DNA of 64,000 bases from Zingiber officinale (taxonomy: Eukaryota > Streptophyta > Magnoliopsida > Zingiberales > Zingiberaceae): positions 22,685,173 to 22,749,172 of the forward strand of contig NC_055998.1 of the NCBI RefSeq assembly GCF_018446385.1, given 5' to 3'. This document shows, piece by piece, positions 45,281 to 58,330 of this stretch. Numbering within the stretch: position 1 is the first letter of the stretch; every line of letters begins with the position of its first letter. The notes under the pieces are model-generated. The model saw nothing but the letters and a program-made list of their open reading frames with translations. It did no database searches and had not been told where the DNA came from. The translations under genes and the position numbers were made by a program.

Positions 45281-46311
45281 TGGAAGACGCTAGACGATTC
45301 ACAACGGTAGCGCTGACGCAAAAGGAGCTCGACGCGCTGATATAAGCCCGAACGACAAGGATAGTGGAGCAACAACAACAACAAGAGCTGACCGATTGTC
45401 AAGTGCAGGAACCCGTAGCCTCAATAGTGGGGCGGCAAGCTGAACAACTCTCTGCTCAGGAATTGAACAAGATGCCGATCGACACATATAGGGAAGCCCC
45501 TAATGTGCCAGCCCTGTTATGGACTCCAGCAGAGAGGCCCCAAGTGGATAAAGATAGGGGATCATCCTCTGATAAGGCACCCATTCAAGACACAAGAAAA
45601 AGGAACCCCAGGGAGGATGACTCGCTTGAACAGGTCAATCAACAGTTTTCAGAAGGGATTCTAAATAACCCTCTGCCGAAGCACTACACCCCACTAACAA
45701 TTGGGTAATATAATAGGACGACCGACTCCGACGACTACCTGGCCAAGTTTGACAATGCGGCCACGCTATACTAATACACAGACAGGGTAAAATGTCAAGT
45801 CTTCCTTACGACATTATCTGGGTTGGCATAATGATGGTTCAAACGATTGCCTAGCGGCTCGATCCATAGCTTTAAAGACTTCCGAGCGACCTTCTTGCAT
45901 CATTTTGCTAGCAATCACCGCCACCAAAAGACGAGCATGAATCTATTCTCACTGAAGTAAGGATCTCGAGAGGCCTTAAGGGCATATATCCAACACTTCA
46001 ATCAGGTGGCGATGGACTCCCGGCGGTCTCCTTGGATGTATTGGTAAACGCTTTCACTTAGGGGCTCACTGAAGGATAATTCTTTCGGTCACTCATTCAG
46101 AAGCCGCCAAAGGACTTTGGCCATCTACATAAAAGGGTCAATGAATACATCAATGTAGAAGAAGCCCAGACGGTCAGGAAAAAAGAGGCACCCACCGAAC
46201 CAGCGGTGGCACCCAAGCGGCATCAACCGAGAAGCCATCAACCTCCTAAAGGGCCCCGATCAGGAGGAACTCAACCACAACATGAGCCTAGAATGCATGT
46301 CGTGCAACACG
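45281..46311 (+). pseudogene. Tat gag remnant
   Basis: The ATG at 45281 (MEDARRFTTVALTQKELDALI) opens a gag frame broken at once by a TAA. The frame continues with a QQQQQ stretch, and a further part (LPKHYTPLTIG, then DDYLAKFDNAATLY) is typical of plant Tat gag. Later sequence still shows KCQVFLTTLSGLA, WFKRLP, FKDFRATFLHHFASN and LRAYIQHFNQVAM-like words, with several stops. It stops where a copia LTR is inserted at 46312. The role would be the particle core. Confidence 0.75.
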
Positions 46312-47297
46312 TGTTAGGACCCTTGGCGGTCGGCTAGAGGGTAGGGGTGAATAGCCCCTGCACAAATAAAAATAAAAATACCTTCCTCAACTTATAACTT
46401 AAACAAACACTTGCATAAAAATGAATAATAAACTGAAAAGACGAGGCTCATAGATTTACTTGATTACAACCGGGAAGGTTGTTAATCCAAGAAAATTGAA
46501 TCACACTAAGAATCTCCTTCAGGCGGAGAAACTTCTTTACAGCAGTGAAAGCACAGAAAATAAGAAGCTTAACAAAAACTGAGATGTGTACAAGTGTTGT
46601 TGCAAGAATGGTTGTTGTTTTTAGCTTCTTGGACCAAGGCTGTATTTATAGCCTTGGTCGGGGCGCCTAGAAGGGTTCCAGGCGCCTAGGGTGGGATAAC
46701 AACTTATCCCCGAAGCAACGGTCAAAGACCACATCGAAATGGCTAAAACATGGGTTCACAGTGCCCCGGACTGCTCCGGGCACCCGAAATCGTTCTGAGC
46801 ACCTTGAAGGGGAAAAGTCAACTTTTACTTGACTTTCTCTCCGGGCCTCCAGCTTCGGCTCCACTTGCTTAGGTCCGGGTATTCCGCTCCGGCTCTGCTC
46901 GCTTGGGTGATTTCGGCCATCCAGAATAGGGCTCACCCAAACCCAACTTCCGGTCTTCTCCTCGAGAAAGTTTCTGCTCCGACTTCTCGTCCCTCGGAAT
47001 CATCGCATTCTTCCTTCTCATCTGCCAGGGTATTCTTCCGCAGCTCTTCGTCCCTCGGATGCACCGAGCCCGTCGGCTCTGTCCCGTGCCAACCTTCTCG
47101 CTAGCTGCGTCTTTTTCTCCTCGAGCAATTTTCCGCTCCAACTTCTCGTCCCTTGGAAACACTGCACGCTCCCTTCTCATCCGTCGGTGTATTCTTTCGT
47201 AGCACCTAAGTTCCTGTATACTTAGACATAGGGTTAAACACAACAGGACTTAACTTAACTTGTTTGATCACATCAAAATAACTTTGGGGGACCAACA
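46312..47297 (-). mobile_element. Copia-family LTR (3' LTR of a minus-strand element)
   Basis: On the minus strand the LTR starts TGTTGGTCC at 47297 and ends GGTCCTAACA at 46312. A purine tract, AAAAAGGGGAAGAT on the minus strand (47298-47311), lies directly before it, so it is a 3' LTR. It belongs to the same family as the solo LTR at 40480-41567. It carries the same TATA-in-palindrome at 46632-46659. No primer site is found at its other end, where Tat gag adjoins. Confidence 0.85.
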
Positions 47298-47860
47298 ATC
47301 TTCCCCTTTTTGATGTGAGCAACCCAAGTTAAGTTAGGGTAAACTAACATAAAATAAAAGCAATAATTTTGCAATTAAAGTGTAAAAAAGTGAAATTTGA
47401 AATTACTACCTCCCCCTAGACTTAATTTTACCTTCTCCCCCTTTGATCACATAAAAAATGGGGTTAAAAAAAAATCTAAGGGTAATTTTAAAAAAAAAAT
47501 TTAAGTCATTTAATAAAAAAAATTATGAAGTTATAAGGTTAAAATAGCTTTAAAAATTTGGTGAATCTTAAACACAAGCCTAAGAGAATACTAAAAAAAA
47601 ATTGAAAGTAAAAGCCTTAAAATAATTTTGGAAATCTTGAAATATTTTATGAAAAATGTAATAGAGCATGCATTTTGATAGAAGAAAATACATTTTCAAG
47701 ATTTATAATTTCAAAAATTCTTTTAAGAAAAAAAAATATTGTGTTTAAAAAACTTTCAGAAAAGTTTTCTTCGTTAGCAGGGATAACTCTTGTAGAATAA
47801 TTAAATATTTAAAGAGATCAAATGATATGAAAAAATTGAGACTCTTCCTTAAGATGAATA
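47298..47860 (-). mobile_element. Internal 3' remnant of a copia-family element
   Basis: A/T-rich, with several purine tracts on the minus strand (CTCCCCC words near 47410 and 47436 on plus). No coding sequence is left. It belongs with the LTR at 46312-47297; its 5' part is cut off at the next LTR-like piece. Confidence 0.55.
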
Positions 47861-48638
47861 TGTTGGATCGAGATATGCTAGAGGGGGGTGGGGGGAATAG
47901 CGCTCATGACTTTCACTTTTCGTATTCGAAAAACTATCGAGTAAATGCAGCGGAAATAAAAGAAAACCAACACAAGAAGAACACACCAAGTACGCAGGTT
48001 GGTTTTACTTGGTTCGAAGCCTAGGGCGACTCCTACTTCAAGGCCCACGCTCGTTGAGCGTTTACTTTGGGCAATCACTATATGCTCGGAAAAGGTACAA
48101 CTTTAAAGTACAGTGTTAAAGCTGAAATAACAATTATACCGACAATGAAAATAGCAAACTAAAACTTCTAGTTGTCGGAGTCTTGTTATAGTTTTGCCGG
48201 AACGTCTCTTGAGCAGCACACGGAAGAAGGGTTGTCGAATTCTGATTGATTTAAGATGCTGGTCGAGACTACCTTATAAAGGCTGTTGAGAGCGCCTTTA
48301 AGCCCATTAAGGGTGCCTCCAATCACCAAGTCAGCCGCGCGTGGATAAGGCCTGACTTCTTCGTCGCTCATCCAGTTGAGGGCGCCTCCAACCTCCTAGA
48401 GGGCGCCTTCAATGTCGTCTGAGGTGCCTCAGCACTCCATCAGGGCGCCTCCAGCTTCGCTGCGCGCACCCCTCAACCCTTACACCGGAGGTGCTTCCAA
48501 GCTCCATGGAGGGTGCCTCGGGTATTGTCCATCCGAGGCAAAGCTTGCTCCTTTGTCCCTACAAGATATATTAGTCCCAAAAATACCTTGCAATACAAAG
48601 TTAGCATAAAATAATAACATGAATATAAAATTCTAACA
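47861..48638 (-). mobile_element. LTR-like segment, related copia family
   Basis: It starts TGTTGGATCGAG and ends TTCTAACA. Its plus-strand left end (GCTAGAGGGGGGTG..GGAATAGC) matches the left ends at 46312 and 61018, so all three families share the U5 end. A stretch with repeated GGGCGCCTCCA words lies at 48285-48520. No primer site, purine tract or matching target duplication was found next to it, so it may be truncated. Confidence 0.55.
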
Positions 48639-48744
48639 GTCACCGGACTGTCCGGTTCTGACTTCGTATTTTCGATCGGAAATCCTAGGTCGAACCGACA
48701 CCTACAGTTCCCTCAGTGGGGAACGCATTCTCACCTACTCCACT
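48639..48744. other. Unassigned joint between LTR-like segment and copia pol
   Basis: About 100 bp with an inverted repeat (CCGGACTGTCCGG, 48644-48656). No recognisable coding sequence. Confidence 0.3.
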
Positions 48745-51700
48745 CAGTCCGGACACTTCTTGTATACACAATACTCATCCAGACACTGAATAAATTCATA
48801 TGACTGGATTACTTCATTAAACTGGATGTTTCAAGATTTTGAAGCTTGCTTCAGTCCATAAATAGACTGTTTCAGCTTGCACACTAGATGCTCTTTGCCC
48901 TTTTCAATGAACCTCTCTGGTTGCTTCATATGGATGTTTTCTTCAAGACTTCCGTTAAGGAAAGCTGTCTTGACATTCATTTGCCAAATCTCATAATCCA
49001 TATGAGCGACAATGGATAAGAGTATCCGGATAGACTTAAGCATAGCTACCGGCGAAAAAGTCTCCTCATAATCGATTCTCTCTTTCTGAGTATGCCCTTT
49101 CGCAACAAGCCTTGCTGTGAAGGTTTCTAGCTTCCCGTCTGTCCCTCTTTTCCTTTTGTAGATCCACTTGCATCCAACGTCTTTTACACCATCTGGTGGA
49201 TCTACAAGCTCCCAGACCTTATTAGAATACATAGACTCTATTTCAGAATGTATTGCCTTTTGCTAAGATACTGCATCTTTATCTTGGAGTGCTTCGTCAT
49301 ATGTGCGGGGATCAGATTCATGTTTACCCGGGATCAAGTCCGAAGACTCTCCCAAAAACATGAATCTTTCAGATTGCTTTACAACCCTCCCACTACGACG
49401 AGGCACTGTCTCTGGTTGTCTATCATGTGTGACACGTGTTGTAGTCTCTTGTGGTACTTCATCTTGTACTGTTGGTACTAAAGTAGACGTGTCCTTTCTT
49501 ATTTCTTCTAGTATAATTTCACTCATGGGCTTATGGTTCATTATATAATCTTCTTCTAAAAATTGAGCATTGGTGCTTATAATGATCTTCTGATTTTTAG
49601 GATTATAAAACAAACCCCCTTTCGTTCTCTTAGGATATCCCACAAACAGATATACTTCTATACGTGATTCTAACTTATCAGTATCTCCCTACAGCACATG
49701 TGCTGGACTACCCCATATCCGGATATGATTCAGACTAGGCTTACGCCCATTCCATAATTCCATGGGAGTAGAAGAAACTGTTTTAGAAGGTACCATATTC
49801 AGAATGTATACTGCTATTTCCAGAGCATATCCCCAAAACGAATTTGGTAATTCTGAATAACTCATCATCGATCTAATCATTTCCATAAGAGTCCTATTCC
49901 TTCGTTCTGCTACACCATTCTGTTGGGGTGTACCAGGTGCAGACAATTGGGATTGGATCCCGGCTTCTGATAAGTAATTCCTAAACTCTCCAAAGAGGTA
50001 TTCGCCACCACAGTCAGACCGTAGTGTCTTGATACTTTTACCAAGACGTTTCTCCACATCAACCCTATATTCTTTGAACTTATCAAAGCATTCAGACTTG
50101 CGGCGTATCAGGTAAATGTATCCGTATCTTGAATAATCGTCTATAAAGGAGACAAAATATTCATAACCACCTCTTACCTGGATAGACATAGGACCATACA
50201 AATCAGAATGAACCAGTTCTAACGCATCTTTGGCTCTATACCCCTTAGCCTTAAAAGGTCTCTTGGTCATTTTACCTTCCAAGCAAGATTCACAGGTTGG
50301 AAAGTTTTCCAACTCTAATGAACCCAAGAGTCCATCGGCTACAAGCCTTTGAATCCTACTTAAGTTAATATGACCAAACTTTAGATGCCAAAGATATGTT
50401 TGGTTCATTTTCGAAGGTTCTTTTCTCTTATTAGAGTTAAAAGATGTGTTATTAATTTTCATATTTTGCATTGTGGGAGAAATTGGATTTAAAGTATATA
50501 AATTACCAATCAATGCACCAGAACAGATAATAACCTTATTTCTCTTTATAACCACATTGTTACTAAAAGAAACAGAATATTCATCTAAATACAGTTTAGA
50601 AACTGAAATTAAATTCTTTCTAAAACTGGGTACATAAAGATAATTTCTTAAAATAAAACTTCTATTCCTATCAAAAGATAAGTAGACGTCTCCCACTGCA
50701 ACAGCCGCCACCTTAGTAGCATTGCCCATGTAGACAGTTATCTCTCCTTCAAATAGTTGTCGGGTTTCCTGAAACCCCTGCAAAGAGTTGCAGACATGAT
50801 CAGTGGCTCTTGTATCTACACACCAGGTACTGGTAGATAACACCGCTAAACATGTTTCAACTACTAGAGTATGAGATATACATTTATTGTTCTGATTCCT
50901 ACGAGGACAGTCCGCCTTCCAATGTCCTGACTACTTGTAGATGAAGCACTTGCCCTTCGGCTTCTTCATTCTAGCTTTCTATCCTGTATCCTGAGGTTTA
51001 TTCACATTCTTTGCTGAAAAGACCTGTTTCTTCTTCTTCTTGACTTTCGATTTAGAAGTAGAACCATTTTCAGCATAGTGAATCTGAGAACTGTGACGAA
51101 ATATTTCTTCTGCTACCTGTAGTTCTGTCGAAAGTTCCGCCAACGTATACTCCCTTTTATTCATGTTATAGTTCAGGCGGAACTGCTCAAAACTTCTGAG
51201 TAGCATTTGGAGAATTATATCGACCTGGGTTTCCCCATCAATTTCTCCTTCAAGGACTTGTATTTCGTTCATATAAGCCATCATTTGAGGATATGATCCC
51301 TTACGGGTGTCCCCTCTGACATGGTGGCTGTCATTAACTTTCTCATTGCCTCTTGCCTAGCAGTCCGACTCTGATGCCCAAAGAGTTCTTTGAGATTGTT
51401 CATTATATCATAAGCAGTTGGTAAATCTTGATGCTGATGTTGCAATACATTTGACATTGAAGCCAAAATGTAACACCACGTCATCTCATCTGCTTTTACT
51501 CATTTCTTATGATACTCAATCTCCTCTGGGATAGAATCACCATTAGGTGTATCTGGGCATACCTCTGACAGTACAAACTTATAGCTTTCAGCAGTTAAGA
51601 CAATATCTAGGTTTCTTTTCCAATCTATATAGTTGGGACCAGTACGTTTATTCTCTTTCAGTATAATAGCCAATGAATTAAAAGACATCCTAAGAATCAT

Positions 51701-52595
51701 AAAATAAAACTTTGGTCAGGACTCTAAATTTAAAATAATATTGATTCTTCAAACAATATTATTTAAATTTACTAACACCTCAAAACACCGTGAATATTGC
51801 ATGCCACGTTAGTGTGGACGTATACAAATTCAACATTTGTAAGAGGAGGGTATAACCCATTAATTTTATTATCTTGTCATCCTAACTTTATGGCAAATAA
51901 AATTAATAGTTGGTTTTACTTTGGTGACGCAAAACAATAGTAGTGACTCTGTTGGGGAGGATACTATTGAATGTGTCTAAGTGTATACCATTACTTGATA
52001 CTTAGTTCATTAAATAGGATTGTGTCCCTTCAGTTGGAGAAGATCATACGCTCCTAAATAATTTCCTATAACCATCCATAAAGGAAGTTTGATCTAGTGA
52101 TCCGCAACAAACCCATCCGTTGTGGAGGGAGGCACTCAGAGCCAACACGCAAGCTTGTTGCATCACTTACAAACCAGTAATGGAGACCGTGAAATTTATT
52201 TAAAAATCCCTCTCCCACTTAGTTATTTAAGGTGAGGAATTTTAACCTATGCTAGCATACATCACATGCACATATACATCACAATAAATAAAAGCAATAA
52301 ATTTGGAAATTAATTTTCCAACTATTATGGCCTTTTCCATCACTGTCTTCAGTATGCTCCAACCCTAGCTGCTGCCATCATTAGCCACCGCCATCGGGTC
52401 GAGTTGTCGCATCTATCTTGTTTCTTATTCCGCTGCGCTTCTGGTCCTCCAATAGCACCACGCCTCGCAAAGATACGATCCGCGACAAAAATAGAATTTT
52501 ACATATATCGATCCTATATTCCATAAAAGAATATACATATATTCTAGATCGAACAAAAAAGTAAAATTCTAAAACTAATACATATATTCTAGGTC
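48745..52595 (-). pseudogene. Ty1/copia internal region 1 (gag, protease, integrase, partial RT)
   Basis: Read on the minus strand, gag begins near 51700 (MILRMSFNSLAI..., GPNYIDWKRNLDIVLTAE) and continues in pieces to 50979. The protease is near 50830 with DTRAT, where the family has a glycine after the aspartate pair, so it is probably dead. The integrase (50400-49690) keeps its zinc site (HLKFGHINLSRI, CESCLEGK) and all three acidic landmarks (HSDLYGPM, RSDCGGEY, QQNGVAERRN). The RT ends after SIYGLKQASKS at 48831. Its first catalytic region reads MNVKTAFLNG instead of MDVKTAFLNG. The rest of RT and RNase H is missing. The leader (51700-52595) lacks a primer site because of a deletion at the LTR joint. 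Confidence 0.88.
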
Positions 52596-54967
52596 GAACC
52601 TTTCCTAAACAACCTAGTGTGTTCTTTAGAAGTTAAATTAGGAATCGTAGACGGAACTTAACATCATTGATTCCAAATTTAACTTATCTGTTCTTAATGG
52701 TTTAGATTTGGATCGCAGGCAGAACTTAACATTATTGATCCAAATCCACCTATGTTATAAATTCCATTAAATATTAATTTCTAAAATTCGCTTCCAGGAC
52801 TGCATGGCGAGACACATGACCTTCTTGGGTATGGGAACATCCACTACCGCCTAGTCAAAGCCTTTTAAGGAAAGCTAATATTTAATTTCCTTATATAACT
52901 CTATATTTAACCAAAAGGAACAATAGAATCACAAATTTGAAAAACAAAACAAAGAAAACACAACTTCAAAACAAATCCAAAAAACTAGAATCTAATGCCT
53001 CTTGTGTTTGGAATTCTTATAAAGAAAAATAACTAGCATGATGCGGAAAACAATTGCTAATTATACCTTCTCTTTGTATGCTAATAACCTCGAGATCTTC
53101 TGCCGTATTTCTCGCCTCGCCTTGGACGTCATGTGGGCGACGATCCTCCAAGATGAACACCACCCAAAGCCTTCTTCCTCCTCCTCTAGAATTCGGCCAC
53201 CATCACCACTAAGGAGCAAAAGAGAGCAAGGGGAAAAGAGAGGGAGAGAGGGCCGACCACAAGAGGATCACCAAGCAAGAGAATAAGAATTGTTATGTCA
53301 TGTGACCGCTCCTCCCCTTCTTTTATAAAACTTGCCCAAGGAAAATAAGGAAAGACTTTTTACAAAAATTAAAATCTTCCTCTTGTTTTTTCTTTCCCCC
53401 TTATATTTTTCCTTTTCTTTCCTCTTGATTGAATCAATCACCAATCATGGATTGATTGGAGATTTAATTTGGCCAGCCCCTTGCTTGGGCACCAAGCAAG
53501 GGTGGACGACCACATCATCAAGGGGAAGAAAATTTTTTTTATAAAATTTTATAAAAGAAGAAATCCTCTTATAAACTTTTACAAGCTCTCTTTCCTAAAG
53601 TGGATGTTAAAAAAGAAAAGTTTAAAAAATTAAAAACATGTTTTAAAATTTAAAACTTCTCTTCTAAAAATTTTCTTTTTTAACATGATTACAAAAATAG
53701 AAAATTTTAATTTTAAAACTTCTCTTCCTTTTTCTAAAACTATGAGGATGGTTAAAAAAGGAAAATTTTAAAACTCTCTATTAAACCATGTGGCCTAATT
53801 CAAATAAGGAAAGTTTATATTTTAAAATTTCTCTTTTAAAACTTATAGTTTTCTACAAAAAGAAGATTTTAAAAATTCAAAACACCCCTCCTTATTTGAC
53901 AAATTATGGTCGGCCCTTCATTGCTTGGACACCAAGCAAAGGGCCGACCCCTTAAGAGGAGATGGTGGCCGACCCTTGCTTGGTCACCAAGCCTTGGGTC
54001 GGCCTCCTTCTTGGACACCAAGAAGGGCTTTTATTTAGATGGACTTGAGGCTTTAATGAGGCTATGACAGGGACCTAGAGGAGAAATTGGTTTTGGCCTT
54101 CCGATGAGCTTGAGTATCCCGTGTTCGCCCTGAACACACAACTCAAGCTCATCAATAATAACTCATTCCACTAGAGAGTTATTATTGCACTACCACACTA
54201 ATCCCAAATTACATTATGGGCTCCTTCATATATGAGTGTGTTAGTCTCCCTGTATTTAAGATAACGAATGCCCACTAATTAAGTAAATCACTGACAACTT
54301 TACTTAATTAATATCTAGCTCCAAGAGTAGTACCACTCAACTTCATTGTCATGTTGGACTAAGTCCACCTGCAGGGTTTAACATGACAATCCTTATGAGC
54401 TCCTCTTGAGGACATTCTCAACCTAGATAACTAGGACACAGTTTCCTTCTATAATCAACAACACACACTATAAGTAATATCATTTCCCAACTTATCGGGC
54501 CTATTGATTTATCAAGCTAAATCTCACCCTTTGATAAGTTAAAGAAATAAATACTAAATATATGTGCTTGTTATTAAATTAGGATTAAGAGCACATACTT
54601 CCATAATAACTAAGGTCTAGTTCTTTTATTAAGTCAGTATAAAAAGAACTTACCTAAAATGGTCCTACTCAATACACTTAGAGTGTACTAGTGTAATTTA
54701 TTAGTCAAGATAAACTAATACTTAATTACACTATGACTATTCCAATAGTTTGTTCCTTTCCATCTTAGTCGTGAGCAACTGTTTATAATTTATAAAGAAC
54801 TGATAACATGATCTTCTGTGAGTGACACCACACACCATGTTATCTACAATATAAATTAATTGAATAACTACACTTAACAAATAAAATATAGACATTTGAC
54901 CAATGTGATTCTTGTATTTCAAAAATAAATGTTTACAAAAGCTAGACTTTTAGTATACACTCTAACA
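52596..54967 (-). mobile_element. Copia LTR X, shared by two internal regions
   Basis: It matches LTR Y (from 59142) over its first 1.3 kb and ends CTCTAACA at 54967. The end next to internal region 1 lacks about 70 bp of the LTR terminus and the primer site. It therefore stands between internal region 1 (left) and internal region 2 (right), both minus strand, in the position of 5' LTR for one and 3' LTR for the other. It has no genes; open frames at 53038-53286 and 53332-53544 are LTR sequence. Confidence 0.8.
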
Positions 54968-57660
54968 TTACTATTGTCTCTATCTGATTGGAAGTCAGAA
55001 TCCGTGTAACCCACAGGGATTAAATCATCTGTCTTGTAAACTAGCATATAATCTCTAATCCCTCTAAGGAACTTTAATATATATGTTATAGCTGTCCAAT
55101 GTCCCTGTCCAGGGTTACTTTAACCATGCCCACGACAAAATAGATATCCAGTCTCGTACACAGCATTACATACATTAGGCTTCCGATAGTCGAAGCATAA
55201 GGAATTGCCTTCATGTCCTCTATCTATTTTGATGTCTTCGGAGACATCTCTTTTGATAAAGCTACTCTATGTCTGAAAGGTAGAAAAACCTTTCATGGAG
55301 TCTTGCATGCTAAAATGAGCTAGGATAGTATAAAGCTCGGCATAAGAATAATATTCTTTTCTTGTGATCCCTTTGATCCCGAGAATATGTGTGCATTCTC
55401 CCAAGTCCTTCATATCGAATTGCTTGGACAACCATATCCTTACTTCTGACAACACTTTGATATTGTTTCCAACTACCAAAAATGTCATCTATGTATAGTA
55501 CAAGAAATACTACCACGTTTCCATCACACTTTTTGTATACGCAAGACTTATCCGGACACTGAATAAATCCATAGGTCTGGATTACTTCATTAAACCGGAT
55601 GTTCCAGACCTTGAAGCTTTGCTTCAGTCCATAAATAGACCGATTGAACTTACATACTAGATGCTCTTTTCCCTTTGCAATGAACCTCTCTAGTTGCTTT
55701 ATATGGATGCTTTCTTCAAGACTTCTATTAAGGAAAGTTGTCTTGACATCCATTTTCCAAATCTCATAATCCATATGAGCAACAATAGATAAAAGAATCC
55801 AGATAGAATTAAGCATGACTACTGGTAAGAGGTTTCCCTTTTTCAACAAGCCTTGCTTTGAAAGTTTCCACTTTCCCGTCTGTCCCTCTTTTTTTATTGT
55901 AGACTTATTTTCACCCAATGGTTTTTACACCATTTGGTGGTTCTATAAGCTCCTAAAATTTATTAGAATACATGGATTCTATATTTGAATTCATTGTTTT
56001 TTTCCAAGATGCTACATCTTTATCTTGGAGCGCTTCGTCATATTTTTGGGGATCAGGTTCATGTTCACCAGGGATCAAGTCCAAAGACTCTCCCAAAAAA
56101 TGAATTTTCAGGTCGCCTAACAACCCTCCCACTACAACGAGGCACTGTCTGTAATTGTGTATCATTTATGATACGTGTTGCAGTTTCTTGTGATATCTCA
56201 TCTTGTACAGTTGGTACTAGATTAGACGTGTCCTTTATGATTTTCTTAAGAACAAATTTACTTATGGGTTTTTGGTTCATTACATAGTCCTCTTCTAAAA
56301 ATTGGGCATTGGTGCTAACCATGACCTTCTGATTTTTTTAGGACTATAAACCTCCTTTCGTTTCTCTAGGATAACCCACAAATAAGTGAACTCCTGTCCA
56401 TCTTATCAGTGTCTTCCTTTAGTATATGTGTTGGACTACCCCGAATCTGAATATGCTTCAAATTAGGCTTACGCCTATTCTGCAATTCTATGTGAGTAGA
56501 GAGTTTTAACTTAGAAGGTACTATGTTCACTTCTGTTTCCAGAGTATATCCTCAAAATGAATTTGGTAATTTTCTGAATAACTCATCATCGATCTAATTA
56601 TTTCCATAAGAGTCTTATACTTTTTTTCTACTACACCATTCTGTTGGGGTGTACCAAGTGCAGTTAGTTGGGATTGAATCCCAACTTCTGATAAGTGACT
56701 CCTAAACTCTCTCAAGAGGTACTCGCTACTACGATCTCATCGTAGTATCTTGATACTTTTACCTTGACGTTTCCCCACATCAGTCATGTGCTCTTTTGAA
56801 CTTATCAAAGCACTTAGACTTGTGGCGCATCAAGTAAATGTACCCATATCTTGAATTGTTGTCTATAAAATAGACGAAATATTCGAATCCACCACCTGCC
56901 TGGATAGTCATAGATCCACACAAATCAGAATGAACCAATTCTAACACATCTTTAGCTCTATACCCCTTAAATTTAAAAGCTTCTTGGTTATTTTTCCTTG
57001 CAAGTAAGACTCGCAGGTTGGAAAGATTTCCACTACCAATGAACCCAAAAGTTCATCGGTTATTATCCTTTGAATCCTACTTAAGTTAATATAACCTAGC
57101 CTTAGTTGCCAAAGATATGATTGGTTCATTTCCGAAAGTTGCTTTCTCTTATTAGAGTTAGAAGATATGTTATTAATTTCCATTTGTTGCATCATGGGAG
57201 TTATTGGATTTATAAATTGCCAACCAACGTACCAGAACAGATAACTTCCCTCTTTTTCTTGATAACAACTTTGTTATTAAAAGAGGCAGAATATCAAGTT
57301 CTTGGATAGTTTGAAAACTAGTTCTTTCTAAACTTGATACGTAAAGATAGTTTCTTAAAATCCATATTTTATTCCTATTAGAAGATAAACATCTCCCGCT
57401 GCAACAGCTACTACTTTTGCAGTAATGCCCATGTAGACAGTGTTTTCCCTTTCATATAGTTGTCTGGTTTCCTGGAACCCTACAATGAATTGCAGGCATG
57501 ATTAGTGGTTTTTGTATCTACATACCAGGTACCGGTAGATTACACCACTAAACATGTTTCAATAACTAATGAATAAAATACACTTATATTATTCTTGGTT
57601 TTGAGAGGGCAGTCCATCTTAATATCCAAGTCTTATTTCCAATCTTAATTGGGACTACTA
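54968..57660 (-). pseudogene. Ty1/copia internal region 2, pol part (gag deleted)
   Basis: Minus-strand pieces run from integrase (about 57200-56530: LWQLRLGYINLSRIQRI, CESYLQGK, QQNGVVEKKYKTLMEI) to RT (55840-55310: MDVKTTFLN, SIYGLKQ, LYIDDIF), then an RNase H trace near 55000 (GYTDSDFQSD). Many frame changes and stops. From about 57600 the zinc-knuckle part joins almost directly to the gag start at about 57700. About 0.8 kb of gag present in region 1 is therefore missing. It keeps a later part of RT than region 1 does. Confidence 0.83.
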
Positions 57661-57739
57661 AGTCTATTCTGTAGTATAACAGCTAGGGGATTGACAAACA
57701 TTTGAAATCCTAAGAATCACTAAAATATTTGGTCAAGAC

Positions 57740-58330
57740 CAACACCTTAAAATCCTCGTGAATTTTGTATGCCACGATAGTGTGGACGTATACAAAATCA
57801 AAAAGGAGATTTTATCCATTAATTTTATTATCTCGTCAATTTAACTTTATGACAAATAAAATTAATAGTTGGTCTATCTTTGATCAAATATTTGGTCAAA
57901 ACTTTGAATTTAAAATAATATTGATTCCTCAAAATAATATCATTTAAATTCATCAACACATCAAACATCATGAATTTTACATGCCACGATAGTGTGGACG
58001 TATACAAAATCAAACATTTGTAAGAGGAGAGTTTTACCCATTAATAACCTTGTCAACCTATCTTTATGACAAATAAAACTACCTCAAACACCGTGAATTT
58101 TGTATGCCACGATAGTGTGGACGTATATAAATCCAAACATTTGTAAGAGGGGTTTTACCCATTAATTTAATTATCTTGACAAATAAAATTACCTCAAACA
58201 CCATGAATTTTGTATGCCACGATAGTGTGGATGTATACAAAATTTCAACATTTGTAAGAGGGGGTTTTAATTTTATTATATTGTCAACCTATCTTTATGA
58301 CAAATTAATAGTTGATTTTCCTTTGGTCAC
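57740..58330 (-). repeat. Imperfect tandem repeats in the copia leader
   Basis: The string GCCACGATAGTGTGGACGTATA occurs at 57771, 57983, 58106 and 58216, with spacings 212, 123 and 110. The repeats include AACATTTGTAAGAGG and TTTACCCATTAA. Region 1 has a single copy (near 51803), so the repeats expanded in region 2. Confidence 0.85.

Larger units (their letters stand above)
38620..46311 (+). mobile_element. Second Tat-type element: LTR and partial gag, interrupted
   Basis: The LTR starts near 38620 (TGATGCCGGAGATAAG), resembling the LTR at 19903. It is broken at 38823 by the hAT element and resumes at 44765. It ends at about 45234, followed by a Tat-style primer site (TTTGGTGTTGTCTGTGGGAA, 45236-45255). 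LTR signals are TATAAAGGGG near 44930 and CTTGAGCGTCGGAGGG near 45017. Gag remnants follow to 46311, where a copia LTR cuts in. There is no pol in this window. Confidence 0.7.
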
